From CAYJPV01 sp964396055 (GTDB lineage: Bacteria > Acidobacteriota > Vicinamibacteria > Vicinamibacterales > JAKQTR01), in NCBI GenBank assembly GCA_964396055.1, contig CAYNDV010000167.1, positions 1-9,504 on the forward strand: a stretch of DNA of 9,504 nucleotides. Direction: 5' to 3'. Both the position numbers and the translations under genes were made by a program. Shown in pieces: positions 1 through 6,429 of this stretch. Within the stretch, counting starts at the first letter, position 1. Every line of letters starts with the position of its first letter. The notes below the pieces were generated by a model. That model was not told the DNA's origin and searched no databases. It saw only the letters and a list, made by a program, of their open reading frames with translations.

Positions 1-44
1 AACGACAGGCATGATGCGCACGACAGGGCTCCTTCCCGGGGGTG

Positions 45-73
45 TGGAACGGATCGGTAAGCTAACATATACT
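45..73 (+). promoter_or_regulatory. possible sigma70-type promoter for the TPR-peptidase-symporter operon
   Basis: An AT-rich island stands out in otherwise GC-rich DNA upstream of the first gene. TATACT at 68-73 matches the -10 consensus at five of six positions. TGGAAC at 45-50 is a weak -35 (three of six) at the ideal 17-base spacing. Transcription would begin near 80, leaving a leader of about 90 bases before the ATG at 173. The rest of 1-172 shows no other convincing gene or RNA. The call rests on consensus matching alone. Confidence 0.35.
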
Positions 74-159
74 CTGCTCAACCGGGTGTTTTCGACGCGT
101 TTTGATCCGCTTCCTCGGCCCGGTTCCGCACGTCATCCGCCGTTGCGAGACGGCCAGCC

Positions 160-164
160 AGGAG
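160..164 (+). promoter_or_regulatory. ribosome binding site that fixes the TPR gene start
   Basis: AGGAG lies eight bases before the ATG at 173. The protein starting there opens directly with a signal peptide. This decides against the in-frame ATG at 11, which would add 54 residues of arginine- and proline-rich sequence ahead of the signal peptide. Confidence 0.7.
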
Positions 165-172
165 TTCCGTCG

Positions 173-1105
173 ATGCGCACCCCATCCCGTCCGGCCGTCG
201 TCATGCTGTCGCTGGTCACCGTGCTCGTGTTCGCCGGAGTCGTGTCCGCCCAGGGCCGGGTGAGCGGAGTGGTCAGAGACGATGCGGGCCAACCCGTCAA
301 GGGGGCGACCGTGATGGCCAGGAACCCCGGCGCGGTGCCGCCGGAGTTCAAGTCCGACACCGACGACAAGGGCCGCTGGTCGATGATCGGCCTGCAGAAC
401 GGCCAGTGGACCTTCACCGCGGCCGCCACCGGCTACACGTCGGCCGACTTCCGGACGGCAATCTCGTACCTGCGCGCCAACCAGCCCATCGAGTTCACGC
501 TGGCCAAGGCCACACCCGGCATGCTGAGCGGCGCGGCGGCCAAGGAACTGCAGGGCGAGCTCAAGGCCGCGGACGCCCTGCTCGCCAACCGGCAGTGGGA
601 CGAGGCCATCGCCGCCTACAAGGCCATCCTGGTCAAGGCCCCGGCCCTGTCGATGCTGAACATCCAGGTGGCCCAGGCCTACCGGGCGAAGAAGGACTTC
701 GACAGCGCCATTGCCGCCTACCAGGACGTACTGAAGGCGGACCCCAGCCTCGAGCGCGTCTACGTGGAGCTGGGCAACACCTACATGCAGAAAGGCGACT
801 TCGACAAGGCGGAAGAGACGCTCGAGAAGGCGGCGGCCAATCCCGCCGCCGGGCGCGAGGTGTACTACAACCTCGGCGAAGTGCACTTCGCCAAGGGCCT
901 GATGGACGATGCGGCGAAGTACTTCCAGACCGCCAGCGAGAAGGACGCCACGTGGGCCAAGCCGGTCTTCAAGCTGGGCCTGATCGCGCTGAACAAGGGC
1001 GAGAAGGACTCGGCCATCACGTTCATGGAGAAGGTGCTCGCCCTCGATCCGAATTCGCCCGAAGCTCCCCAGGCCAAGGGTCTGATCGAACAGCTCAAGA
1101 AGTAG
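173..1105 (+). CDS. secreted protein with carboxypeptidase-regulatory-like domain and TPR repeats
   Basis: The product is 310 residues. Residues 1-26 form a signal peptide: basic start, hydrophobic core LSLVTVLVFAGVV and a likely cut after VSA before QG. The protein therefore probably acts in the periplasm or at the cell surface. Residues 28-110 look like a carboxypeptidase-regulatory-like (transthyretin-type) beta-sandwich: GRVSGVVRDDAGQPVKGATV, then a DDKGRWSMIGL stretch and the GxWTFTAAATGY pattern. Residues 129-296 hold about five 34-residue TPR units with the usual small and aromatic positions (for example WDEAIAAYKAIL, FDSAIAAYQDVLKADP, FDKAEETLEKA, AITFMEKVLALDP). TPRs bind proteins, so a scaffold or cell-envelope assembly role is likely, but no partner can be named. 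The stop codon overlaps the Shine-Dalgarno-like sequence of the peptidase gene, so the two are likely co-transcribed. There is no catalytic motif. Confidence 0.85.
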   Translation: MRTPSRPAVVMLSLVTVLVFAGVVSAQGRVSGVVRDDAGQPVKGATVMARNPGAVPPEFKSDTDDKGRWSMIGLQNGQWTFTAAATGYTSADFRTAISYLRANQPIEFTLAKATPGMLSGAAAKELQGELKAADALLANRQWDEAIAAYKAILVKAPALSMLNIQVAQAYRAKKDFDSAIAAYQDVLKADPSLERVYVELGNTYMQKGDFDKAEETLEKAAANPAAGREVYYNLGEVHFAKGLMDDAAKYFQTASEKDATWAKPVFKLGLIALNKGEKDSAITFMEKVLALDPNSPEAPQAKGLIEQLKK

Positions 1106-1109
1106 GAGG
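1104..1109 (+). promoter_or_regulatory. AGGAGG overlapping the upstream stop, unusually close to the next ATG
   Basis: A perfect AGGAGG begins inside the TAG stop of the TPR gene and ends one base before the ATG at 1111. This is tighter than the usual five to nine bases. The in-frame GTG at 1126 would be 16 bases away, which is too far. Use of the ATG at 1111 may rely on ribosomes terminating at the upstream gene (translational coupling). Confidence 0.5.
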
Positions 1110-1110
1110 C

Positions 1111-2160
1111 ATGCGACCCGGTCCGGTGCGCCTGGCCGTTGCGATCATGGCTGCAGCCGCATCCGTTGCCGCGCAGACGCCCGCGGAGCACGGCCTGACG
1201 GCCGTGCCCGGCGTCAAGGTCGGGCACCACACGCTCGCCGAGCGCCCCACGGGCTGCACCGTGGTGCTGGTGGAAGGTGGAGCCGTCGGCGGCGTCGATG
1301 TGCGCGGGTCGGCACCCGGCACCCGCGAGACCGAACTGCTGCGGCCCGAGAATCTCGTCGACCAGGTGCAGGCCATCGTGCTGGCCGGCGGCAGCGCCTT
1401 CGGCCTCGACACGGCCACGGGCGTGGTCCGGTACCTCGAAGAACACGGGCTCGGATTTCCCACGGCGTACGGCCGCGTGCCGATCGTGCCGGCCGCCATC
1501 CTCTTCGACCTGGGCGTCGGCGGGCGGCCCGGCGTGCGGCCCGGCGCGGAGTGCGGGTACGCGGCGGCGCGGGCGGCCACCGACGCGCCCGTGCCGCAGG
1601 GCAGCACCGGCGCCGGCGCGGGCGCCACGGTGGGCAAGCTGTTCGGCATGGGCCGCGCCATGAAGGGCGGCATCGGCAGCGCCTCGATCCGGTTGCCGAA
1701 CGGCCTGGTCGTGGCCGCGCTCGCGGCGGTGAACGCCTTCGGCGACGTGGTGGATCCCGCGACGGGGCGGGTCGTCGCGGGCGTGCGCACCTCGGACGGC
1801 CTCGGCCTGGCCGACGCGCGCGAACTCCTGCGGCGGGGCGCCACGCTCGCGCCACACGTCGGGCAGAACACCACGCTGGGCGTGGTGGCCACCAACGCCC
1901 GGCTCACCAAAACCCAGGCAACCAAGGTGGCCGCGATGGCCCACGACGGCCTCGCGCGGGTCATCGTCCCCGTGCACACCATGTACGACGGCGACACCGT
2001 GTTCGCCCTGGCCACCGGCGGCCTCGCCGACGCGGCGGATGTCACGCTGGTCGGATCGCTCGCGGCGGACGCCATGGCGCAAGCCGTGCTGAACGCGGTG
2101 CGCGAGGCCGCGGGACTGCCGGGGCTGCCCGCCGCGCGCGACGTGCCCGCCGGTCGCTGA
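1111..2160 (+). CDS. secreted P1-family (S58, DmpA/NylC-like) self-cleaving aminopeptidase/amidase
   Basis: The product is 349 residues, close to the usual 350-400 for P1-family enzymes. These are N-terminal-nucleophile hydrolases that cut themselves into alpha and beta chains. Members include DmpA (L-aminopeptidase/D-amidase), BapA (beta-peptidyl aminopeptidase) and NylC (nylon oligomer hydrolase). Residues 1-21 are a signal peptide (likely cut VAA/QT), so the enzyme is probably periplasmic. Family landmarks are GLTAVPGVKVGHH near 24, GGSAFGLD near 95, MKGGIGSAS near 184 and the cleavage block GQNTTLGVVATNA at 251-263. By alignment with NylC, self-cleavage should fall between N253 and T254, with T254 the nucleophile. 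K185, N208, D293 and D295 (in YDGDTVF) occupy the other expected catalytic positions. The start at 1111 is chosen for the signal peptide, although its Shine-Dalgarno spacing is odd. The gene lies between the TPR gene (5 bases) and the symporter (1 base). Substrate is unknown: beta-peptides, D-amino-acid amides and ordinary N-terminal residues are all possible. Confidence 0.9.
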   Translation: MRPGPVRLAVAIMAAAASVAAQTPAEHGLTAVPGVKVGHHTLAERPTGCTVVLVEGGAVGGVDVRGSAPGTRETELLRPENLVDQVQAIVLAGGSAFGLDTATGVVRYLEEHGLGFPTAYGRVPIVPAAILFDLGVGGRPGVRPGAECGYAAARAATDAPVPQGSTGAGAGATVGKLFGMGRAMKGGIGSASIRLPNGLVVAALAAVNAFGDVVDPATGRVVAGVRTSDGLGLADARELLRRGATLAPHVGQNTTLGVVATNARLTKTQATKVAAMAHDGLARVIVPVHTMYDGDTVFALATGGLADAADVTLVGSLAADAMAQAVLNAVREAAGLPGLPAARDVPAGR

Positions 2161-2161
2161 C

Positions 2162-3562
2162 GTGTCTCTGCACGTCGTCCTCCTCGTCGCGTATTCCGCC
2201 GTCCTGCTCGCCATCGGCCTCGTGGTGTCGCGGCGCGTGCAGTCGGCCAGCAGCTTCTTCGTCGCGGGCCGTTCGCTCAGCCCGCTGCTCGTCTTCGCCA
2301 CGGTGCTGGCCGCCAACATCGGGGCGGGCTCGACGGTGGGCGCCACCGGCATCGGGTATCGGGACGGCCTGAGCGCCTGGTGGTGGAACGGATCGGCCGG
2401 CATCGGGTCGCTGTTCCTCGCCTTCTGGATCGGGCCCCGTGTCTGGGCCCTCGCGTCGCGTCACGGGTTCCTGACCACGGGGGATCTGCTCGAGCACTAT
2501 TTCGGCAGCCGCGTGCGCGCGCTGGTCTCATCGACGCTGTGGCTCGCGACGTTGTCGATCCTGGCCGGGCAGTTGATCGGCATCGCGTGGATCCTGAACG
2601 TGGTGGCGGGCCTGCCGAAGTGGGCGGGGTGCCTCATCGGCGGCGGGCTGATGACCACCTACTTCGCGGCCGGCGGGCTGCTGGGATCGGTGTGGGTGAA
2701 CCTCGTGCAGCTCATCGTGCTGATGGGCGGGTTCGTGATTGCCGTGCCGTTCGCGATCAGCCACGCGGGCGGGCTCGACGCGATCCTGGCGACGGCGGCG
2801 CCGTCGGGCCGCGAGGCGTTCTGGAACGGGTCCGCGTCGCTGGCCTACCTCGTGCTGCTGGTGCCGGCGTTCCTGTCGTCGCCGGGGCTGCTCCAGAAGG
2901 CCTTCGGCGCCCGCGACGCGCGCGCGGTGCGCCTGGGCATCGGCTGGAACGGTGCCGTGCTGCTGGTGTTCGCCTTCGTGCCGGCGCTGCTGGGCATGGC
3001 CGCCCGCGTGCGTCACGAGGCGCTTCGCCCCGAACTCGCGCTGCCCACGCTGCTGGCGCAGGATCTGCCGGCCGGGTTCGGCAGCATCCTGCTCGCCGCG
3101 ATCTTCTCCGCGGAGGTGAGCACGGCGGACGCCGTACTCTTCATGCTCGCGACCTCGCTGTCACAGGACCTCTACCGCCGCTTCGTCAGGCCCGACGCGT
3201 CCGACGGCCAGGTGCTGCGGGTGGCGCGCTGGTCGGCCGTCCTCGGGGGCGCCGGCGGCGTGGCGCTCGCGCTCGTCATGCCGACGATCGAGGGCGCGCT
3301 GAGTTTCTTCTACGCCATGATCGGCGTCACCGTGTTCGTGCCGCTGCTGGTCGCGCTGCACGCGCGCGCCCCCCGGCGCGCCGCCGTGCTCGTCTCCATC
3401 GTGATCGGCGCCGTGGCGGTCGTGGCGCGTCGCGTCGCGGGCGTGCCGCCGGGCAGCCTGTGGACGCCGGCAACGGTGGGCCTGCTCGCCGCCGTCGTCG
3501 CCTACGGCGCGGCGGCGGCCGTGCCCTACCTCCAGCGGAAGAGCGCCAGCAGGTTCGAGTAG
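2162..3562 (+). CDS. sodium:solute symporter (SSS) family permease
   Basis: The product is 466 residues, nearly all hydrophobic, with about 12-13 membrane segments. This fits the SSS family (LeuT fold; PutP, PanF and SGLT are members), which uses the sodium gradient to import amino acids, vitamins, sugars or carboxylates. The N-terminus has the family pattern SSFFVAGRSLSPLL followed by ANIGAGSTVGATGIGYRDGL in the broken first helix. Residues S320 and T321 in AEVSTADAVLFMLATSLSQD match the Ser/Thr pair that coordinates sodium at the Na2 site in characterised members, followed by the typical DLYRRF. The GTG start follows the peptidase stop by a single base and lacks a clear Shine-Dalgarno sequence, so translation is probably coupled. 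Pairing with a secreted peptidase suggests import of released amino acids or related amines (inference). The 3' end overlaps the convergent membrane-synthase gene by 37 bases. Substrate cannot be assigned. Confidence 0.9.
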   Translation: MSLHVVLLVAYSAVLLAIGLVVSRRVQSASSFFVAGRSLSPLLVFATVLAANIGAGSTVGATGIGYRDGLSAWWWNGSAGIGSLFLAFWIGPRVWALASRHGFLTTGDLLEHYFGSRVRALVSSTLWLATLSILAGQLIGIAWILNVVAGLPKWAGCLIGGGLMTTYFAAGGLLGSVWVNLVQLIVLMGGFVIAVPFAISHAGGLDAILATAAPSGREAFWNGSASLAYLVLLVPAFLSSPGLLQKAFGARDARAVRLGIGWNGAVLLVFAFVPALLGMAARVRHEALRPELALPTLLAQDLPAGFGSILLAAIFSAEVSTADAVLFMLATSLSQDLYRRFVRPDASDGQVLRVARWSAVLGGAGGVALALVMPTIEGALSFFYAMIGVTVFVPLLVALHARAPRRAAVLVSIVIGAVAVVARRVAGVPPGSLWTPATVGLLAAVVAYGAAAAVPYLQRKSASRFE

Positions 3563-5813
3563 TCGTCGGTCCACACCCGGACCGGCGAATCCGCAATCGG
3601 CAGCCACCGCTCGTCCAGGTGGAGCGCCGCCAGATCGTCGCGCGTACGCGCCAGCAGCACCCAGTCCGAGGGCAGGCCCCCCGTCCAGGTCGACAACCGC
3701 GAATCGGGGTCGAGCTGGCGATCGATCTGGATGACGTGGGCCAGCCCCGCGTCGCGCGCCAGGGCGCTGAACAGGCGCCGCAGGCGCACGTAGCGGTTCG
3801 AGATGTGGAACGCCAGGACGCCGCCGTCGGAGAGCCGCGACAGGTAGAGCTGAAGCGCTTCGCGCGTCAGCAGGTGCACCGGCACGGCGTCGGAGCTGAA
3901 CGCGTCCAGCACGATCAGGTCGAATCGCGTGTCCATCCGCGCCAGCGATGTTCGCGCGTCGCCCACGACGACGTCGATCCGTGACGGCGCCGACGCGAGA
4001 TAGGTGAAGTACCCGGCGTCGCGGGCCAGGCGCACGACCGTCGGGTCGATCTCGAAGAACGTCCAGTCCTGCCCGGCCTGCGCGTACCCTGCGAGTGCGC
4101 CGGCCCCGAGGCCGACCACCGCCACGGACCGGGGCCGGGGGGCCCGCATCCCGTCGAACACCTGGCCGATGGGTCCGCGGGTCGTGTAGTACGCCAGCGG
4201 CTCCCGCGCCCGCGCCGGGTCGAGGCTCTGCACGCCGTGCATCGTGCTGCCGTGGAACAGGAGGCGCAGGTTCTTGCCGGTGTCGGTGTAGACGCGGTGA
4301 ACGCCGAAAAAGCTGCGTTCGACATCGGCGACGGTGCCGAACTCGCCGGGCCGCACGAGCCCGATGCAGAAGAGGGCCGCGAGGCCCAGGCCGAACCGGA
4401 TCGGGCGCGCCGACATCGCGAAGCACAGGAACGCGGGCACACCCAGGGCGAGCGGAAGCTCGAGGCCGGCAACCCCCTGGCCGTACCGGCGCATGATCCA
4501 GACGACCACCGCGCCCAGTGCGAACAGGCCGAGCGGCCCCAGGAGATCGCCGCGGTTCGCCCGGGCCCCGCGGGCGCCCACGTCCCGATAGGGCTTCACC
4601 AGTCCGGCCGCCACGATGGCGAGCGGGTACTCGAGGGGCACGGGGAAGATGACCGGCGCGACCAGGGCGTTGAACAGGCCACCAAGCGCGCCGCCAATCG
4701 ACAGGCACAGGTAGAAGAGCGTCAACTGATCCGGGTGCGGCCGCTCGCTGGCCAGGCGGCTGTGGCAGACGAGCGCCATGATCGTGAAGGTGAGCAGGTG
4801 CAGGGGCAGCATCAGCCACACCGGCTCGTTCACGCGCATCACCAGCACGATGACCGCCGGCAGCACCAGCATGGGCAGCGCAATGTTGGCTGCGCCGAGT
4901 GGCACCAGCGGGCGGCGGGCAAACGCCACGACGAACGTGCCGAGGTACAGCAGCAGCGGCACGACCCAGAGCAGCGGCACGACAGCAACGTCGGTCGAGA
5001 GCACGGTCGTCACGCCGAGCAGCAGGCTCGACGGCACGGCTGCCAGGACGATCCACCACGCGGCCTGCCGCCAGGTCACGGCGATCGATGCCGGCGCGGG
5101 CGCCGCGGCAACGGCCGGCACCTGGCCGGGCCCGCGCAGCGATGACTTCTTCGTCGTCCGTCGGCCAGCCGAAGCGGGTGGCGGCACCTCGGCGCCCGCA
5201 TCCCGGCCCGCCGGCGCGGAGCCGCCCCGCGCCACGACCCGCGCGCACGCCAGCAGCAGACCGGCGAACACGACGTAGCCCGCGGCCCAGGCCATCCCCT
5301 GGTGGCGCAGCCCGAGCCACGGCTCGATGACGATCGGATAGGCCAGCAGGCCGGCCATGCTCCCGAGGTTGCTGGCCTGGTACAGGAAGTAGGGGTCTGA
5401 CGCGTCCGGATGGTCGGTGCGGGAGAACCAGTGCTGCAACAGGGGGGCGGTGGTCGACACCACCAGGAACGGCAACCCGATCGACACCGCCATCACGCCG
5501 AGCACCCAGGCGACCGGCGAGGCTTCGGCGGGCGGCATCCAGCCGGGCACGATGCGGACGGGCAGCACGACGAGCGCCGCCAGGGCGAGCGCGGCGTGGA
5601 GCCCCAGTTGCGCGCGCGGCGACAGCCAGCGCGTGGACGCCCAGGCGTAGCCGTAGCCGGCCAGCAGCGTCAACTGGAAGAACACCAGGCACGTGTTCCA
5701 GACCGCCGGGGCGCCCCCGAGCCGCGGCAGCAGCAGACGGCCGAACAGGGGCTCCAGCACGAAGAGCAGGAACGCGCCGGCAAAGAGCGTCAGTCCGAAC
5801 GTCCTGGTGAGCG
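3526..5813 (-). CDS. membrane protein fused to spermidine-synthase-like Rossmann domain (5' end in the gap)
   Basis: The 761 visible residues are numbered from the first full codon at 5811. The family pattern GAFLLFVLEPLFGRLLLPRLGG appears at once, so only a few residues should be missing. Residues 1-195 hold about six membrane helices, with STTAPLLQHWFSRT and SDPYFLYQASNLGSMAGL typical of 'fused MFS/spermidine synthase' proteins. Residues 196-245 are an Ala/Pro-rich polar linker. Residues 246-490 hold about eight further helices. Residues 500-761 resemble spermidine synthase: HGSTMHGVQSL, the nucleotide-binding loop G567-L-G-A-G571, acidic FFEIDP (E587, D589), GDAR (617-620) and D636 in LDAFSSDAVPVHLLT. 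Known polyamine synthases normally have an Asp-rich D-x-x-D-P-type motif where this protein has DAFSSDAVP, so true spermidine synthesis is doubtful. An aminopropyl- or methyltransferase-like reaction at the membrane is possible. The gene converges on the symporter and diverges from the TetR gene. Confidence 0.85.
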
Positions 5814-5913
5814 NNNNNNNNNNNNNNNNNNNNNNNNNNNNNNNNNNNNNNNNNNNNNNNNNNNNNNNNNNNNNNNNNNNNNNNNNNNNNNNNNNNNNNN
5901 NNNNNNNNNNNNN
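5814..5913. other. assembly gap of 100 N
   Basis: Exactly 100 undetermined bases separate the 5' ends of two divergent genes. One hundred is the usual placeholder for a join of unknown length. The TetR gene alone lacks roughly 40 N-terminal codons (about 120 bases), so the true distance must exceed 100 bases if that gene is intact. The missing DNA should hold both start codons, the divergent promoters and probably the TetR operator. An open frame running through the N on the minus strand has no meaning. Confidence 0.98.
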
Positions 5914-6429
5914 GTCTACCTGTACTTCCGCAGCAAGGACGACCTGCTCGCCTCCATCTTCGCCCGCACCATGCGCGAGTGGATCGCCGAGGGGCGCGCC
6001 GCCATCGAGGGGATTGCGGATCCGGTCGGGCGCCTGCGCGCCATCGCCCGCGTCCACCTCGAGCGGCTGGGTCGTGACCGCGATCTCGCCGTCGTCTTCC
6101 AGGTCGAGCTGCGGCAGTCCACGAAGCACATGGAACAGTTCTCGACGACGGGCCTGCGGGAGTACCTCGGCGTCATCCGGTCCGTCATCGCCGACGGACA
6201 GGCGTCGGGTGAGCTGCGCCAGGGAGTGAGCCCCACCGTTGCCGCCAAGGTGTTTTTTGGCGCCCTCGACGAAATGGCCACCAACTGGATGCTCAGCCGG
6301 CGCCGTTACGCCCTTGCTGCCGAGGCCGACCGCATCGTCGACGTGCTCGTGGGCGGCCTGGCCGCGCCGCCCCGGTCCCGCGCCAGGGCCGCGGCCCCCG
6401 GCCGTGCGCGGAAGGGAGCCCCCGCATGA
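5914..6429 (+). CDS. TetR-family regulator, FadR-like (N-terminus lost in the gap)
   Basis: The 171 visible residues begin at VYLYFRSKDDLL, the conserved end of the TetR helix-turn-helix (usually preceded by a G-T/S pair). Most of the DNA-binding domain, about 40 residues, therefore lies in the gap. The ligand-binding half is close in pattern to Bacillus FadR (YsiA): VFQVELRQSTK, a GLREYLGVIRSVIADGQASGELR stretch shown here only as that pattern, then FFGALDEMATNWMLS and a final helix ending VLVGGL. FadR-type TetR proteins repress beta-oxidation genes and are released by long-chain acyl-CoA. The last 25 or so residues are a basic Ala/Arg/Pro tail, probably disordered. The TGA stop overlaps the next ATG as ATGA, so regulator and dehydrogenase/hydratase are co-translated. 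Target and ligand are inferred from similarity and neighbourhood. Confidence 0.85.
   Translation, partial: VYLYFRSKDDLLASIFARTMREWIAEGRAAIEGIADPVGRLRAIARVHLERLGRDRDLAVVFQVELRQSTKHMEQFSTTGLREYLGVIRSVIADGQASGELRQGVSPTVAAKVFFGALDEMATNWMLSRRRYALAAEADRIVDVLVGGLAAPPRSRARAAAPGRARKGAPA
6414..6418 (+). promoter_or_regulatory. ribosome binding site of the fadN-like gene inside the TetR 3' end
   Basis: GGGAG, within AAGGGAG, lies seven bases before the ATG at 6426. It supports that start and sits inside the last codons of the regulator gene. The dehydrogenase/hydratase can therefore be initiated both by coupling and independently. Confidence 0.6.

Noticed and set aside
11..172. In-frame N-terminal extension of the TPR protein from the ATG at 11
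   Set aside because: It would place 54 Arg/Pro-rich residues before a clear signal peptide, has no good ribosome binding site and covers the likely promoter. The ATG at 173 has AGGAG at proper spacing.
865..2403. Long minus-strand open frame opposite the peptidase gene
   Set aside because: It is a composition-driven shadow with no domain signal. The plus strand encodes a complete P1-family enzyme with all catalytic residues.
3500..3600. Search for a rho-independent terminator between the convergent genes
   Set aside because: The coding regions overlap and no GC hairpin followed by a T run was visible on either strand.
3526..4320. Calling the C-terminal domain a true spermidine synthase (speE)
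   Set aside because: The catalytic aspartate motif is not canonical and the domain is fused to a large membrane region, so only 'spermidine-synthase-like' is supported.
3161..5692. Long minus-strand open frame of 843 codons overlapping the membrane-synthase gene
   Set aside because: It is Arg/Ala/Gly-rich with no recognisable domain, as expected for a shadow frame in GC-rich DNA. The overlapping frame gives clear membrane and Rossmann motifs.
5914..6129. Minus-strand extension of the membrane-synthase gene across the N gap into the region opposite the TetR gene
   Set aside because: The open frame exists only because N codons carry no stops. The sequence beyond the gap codes for a recognisable TetR protein on the plus strand.
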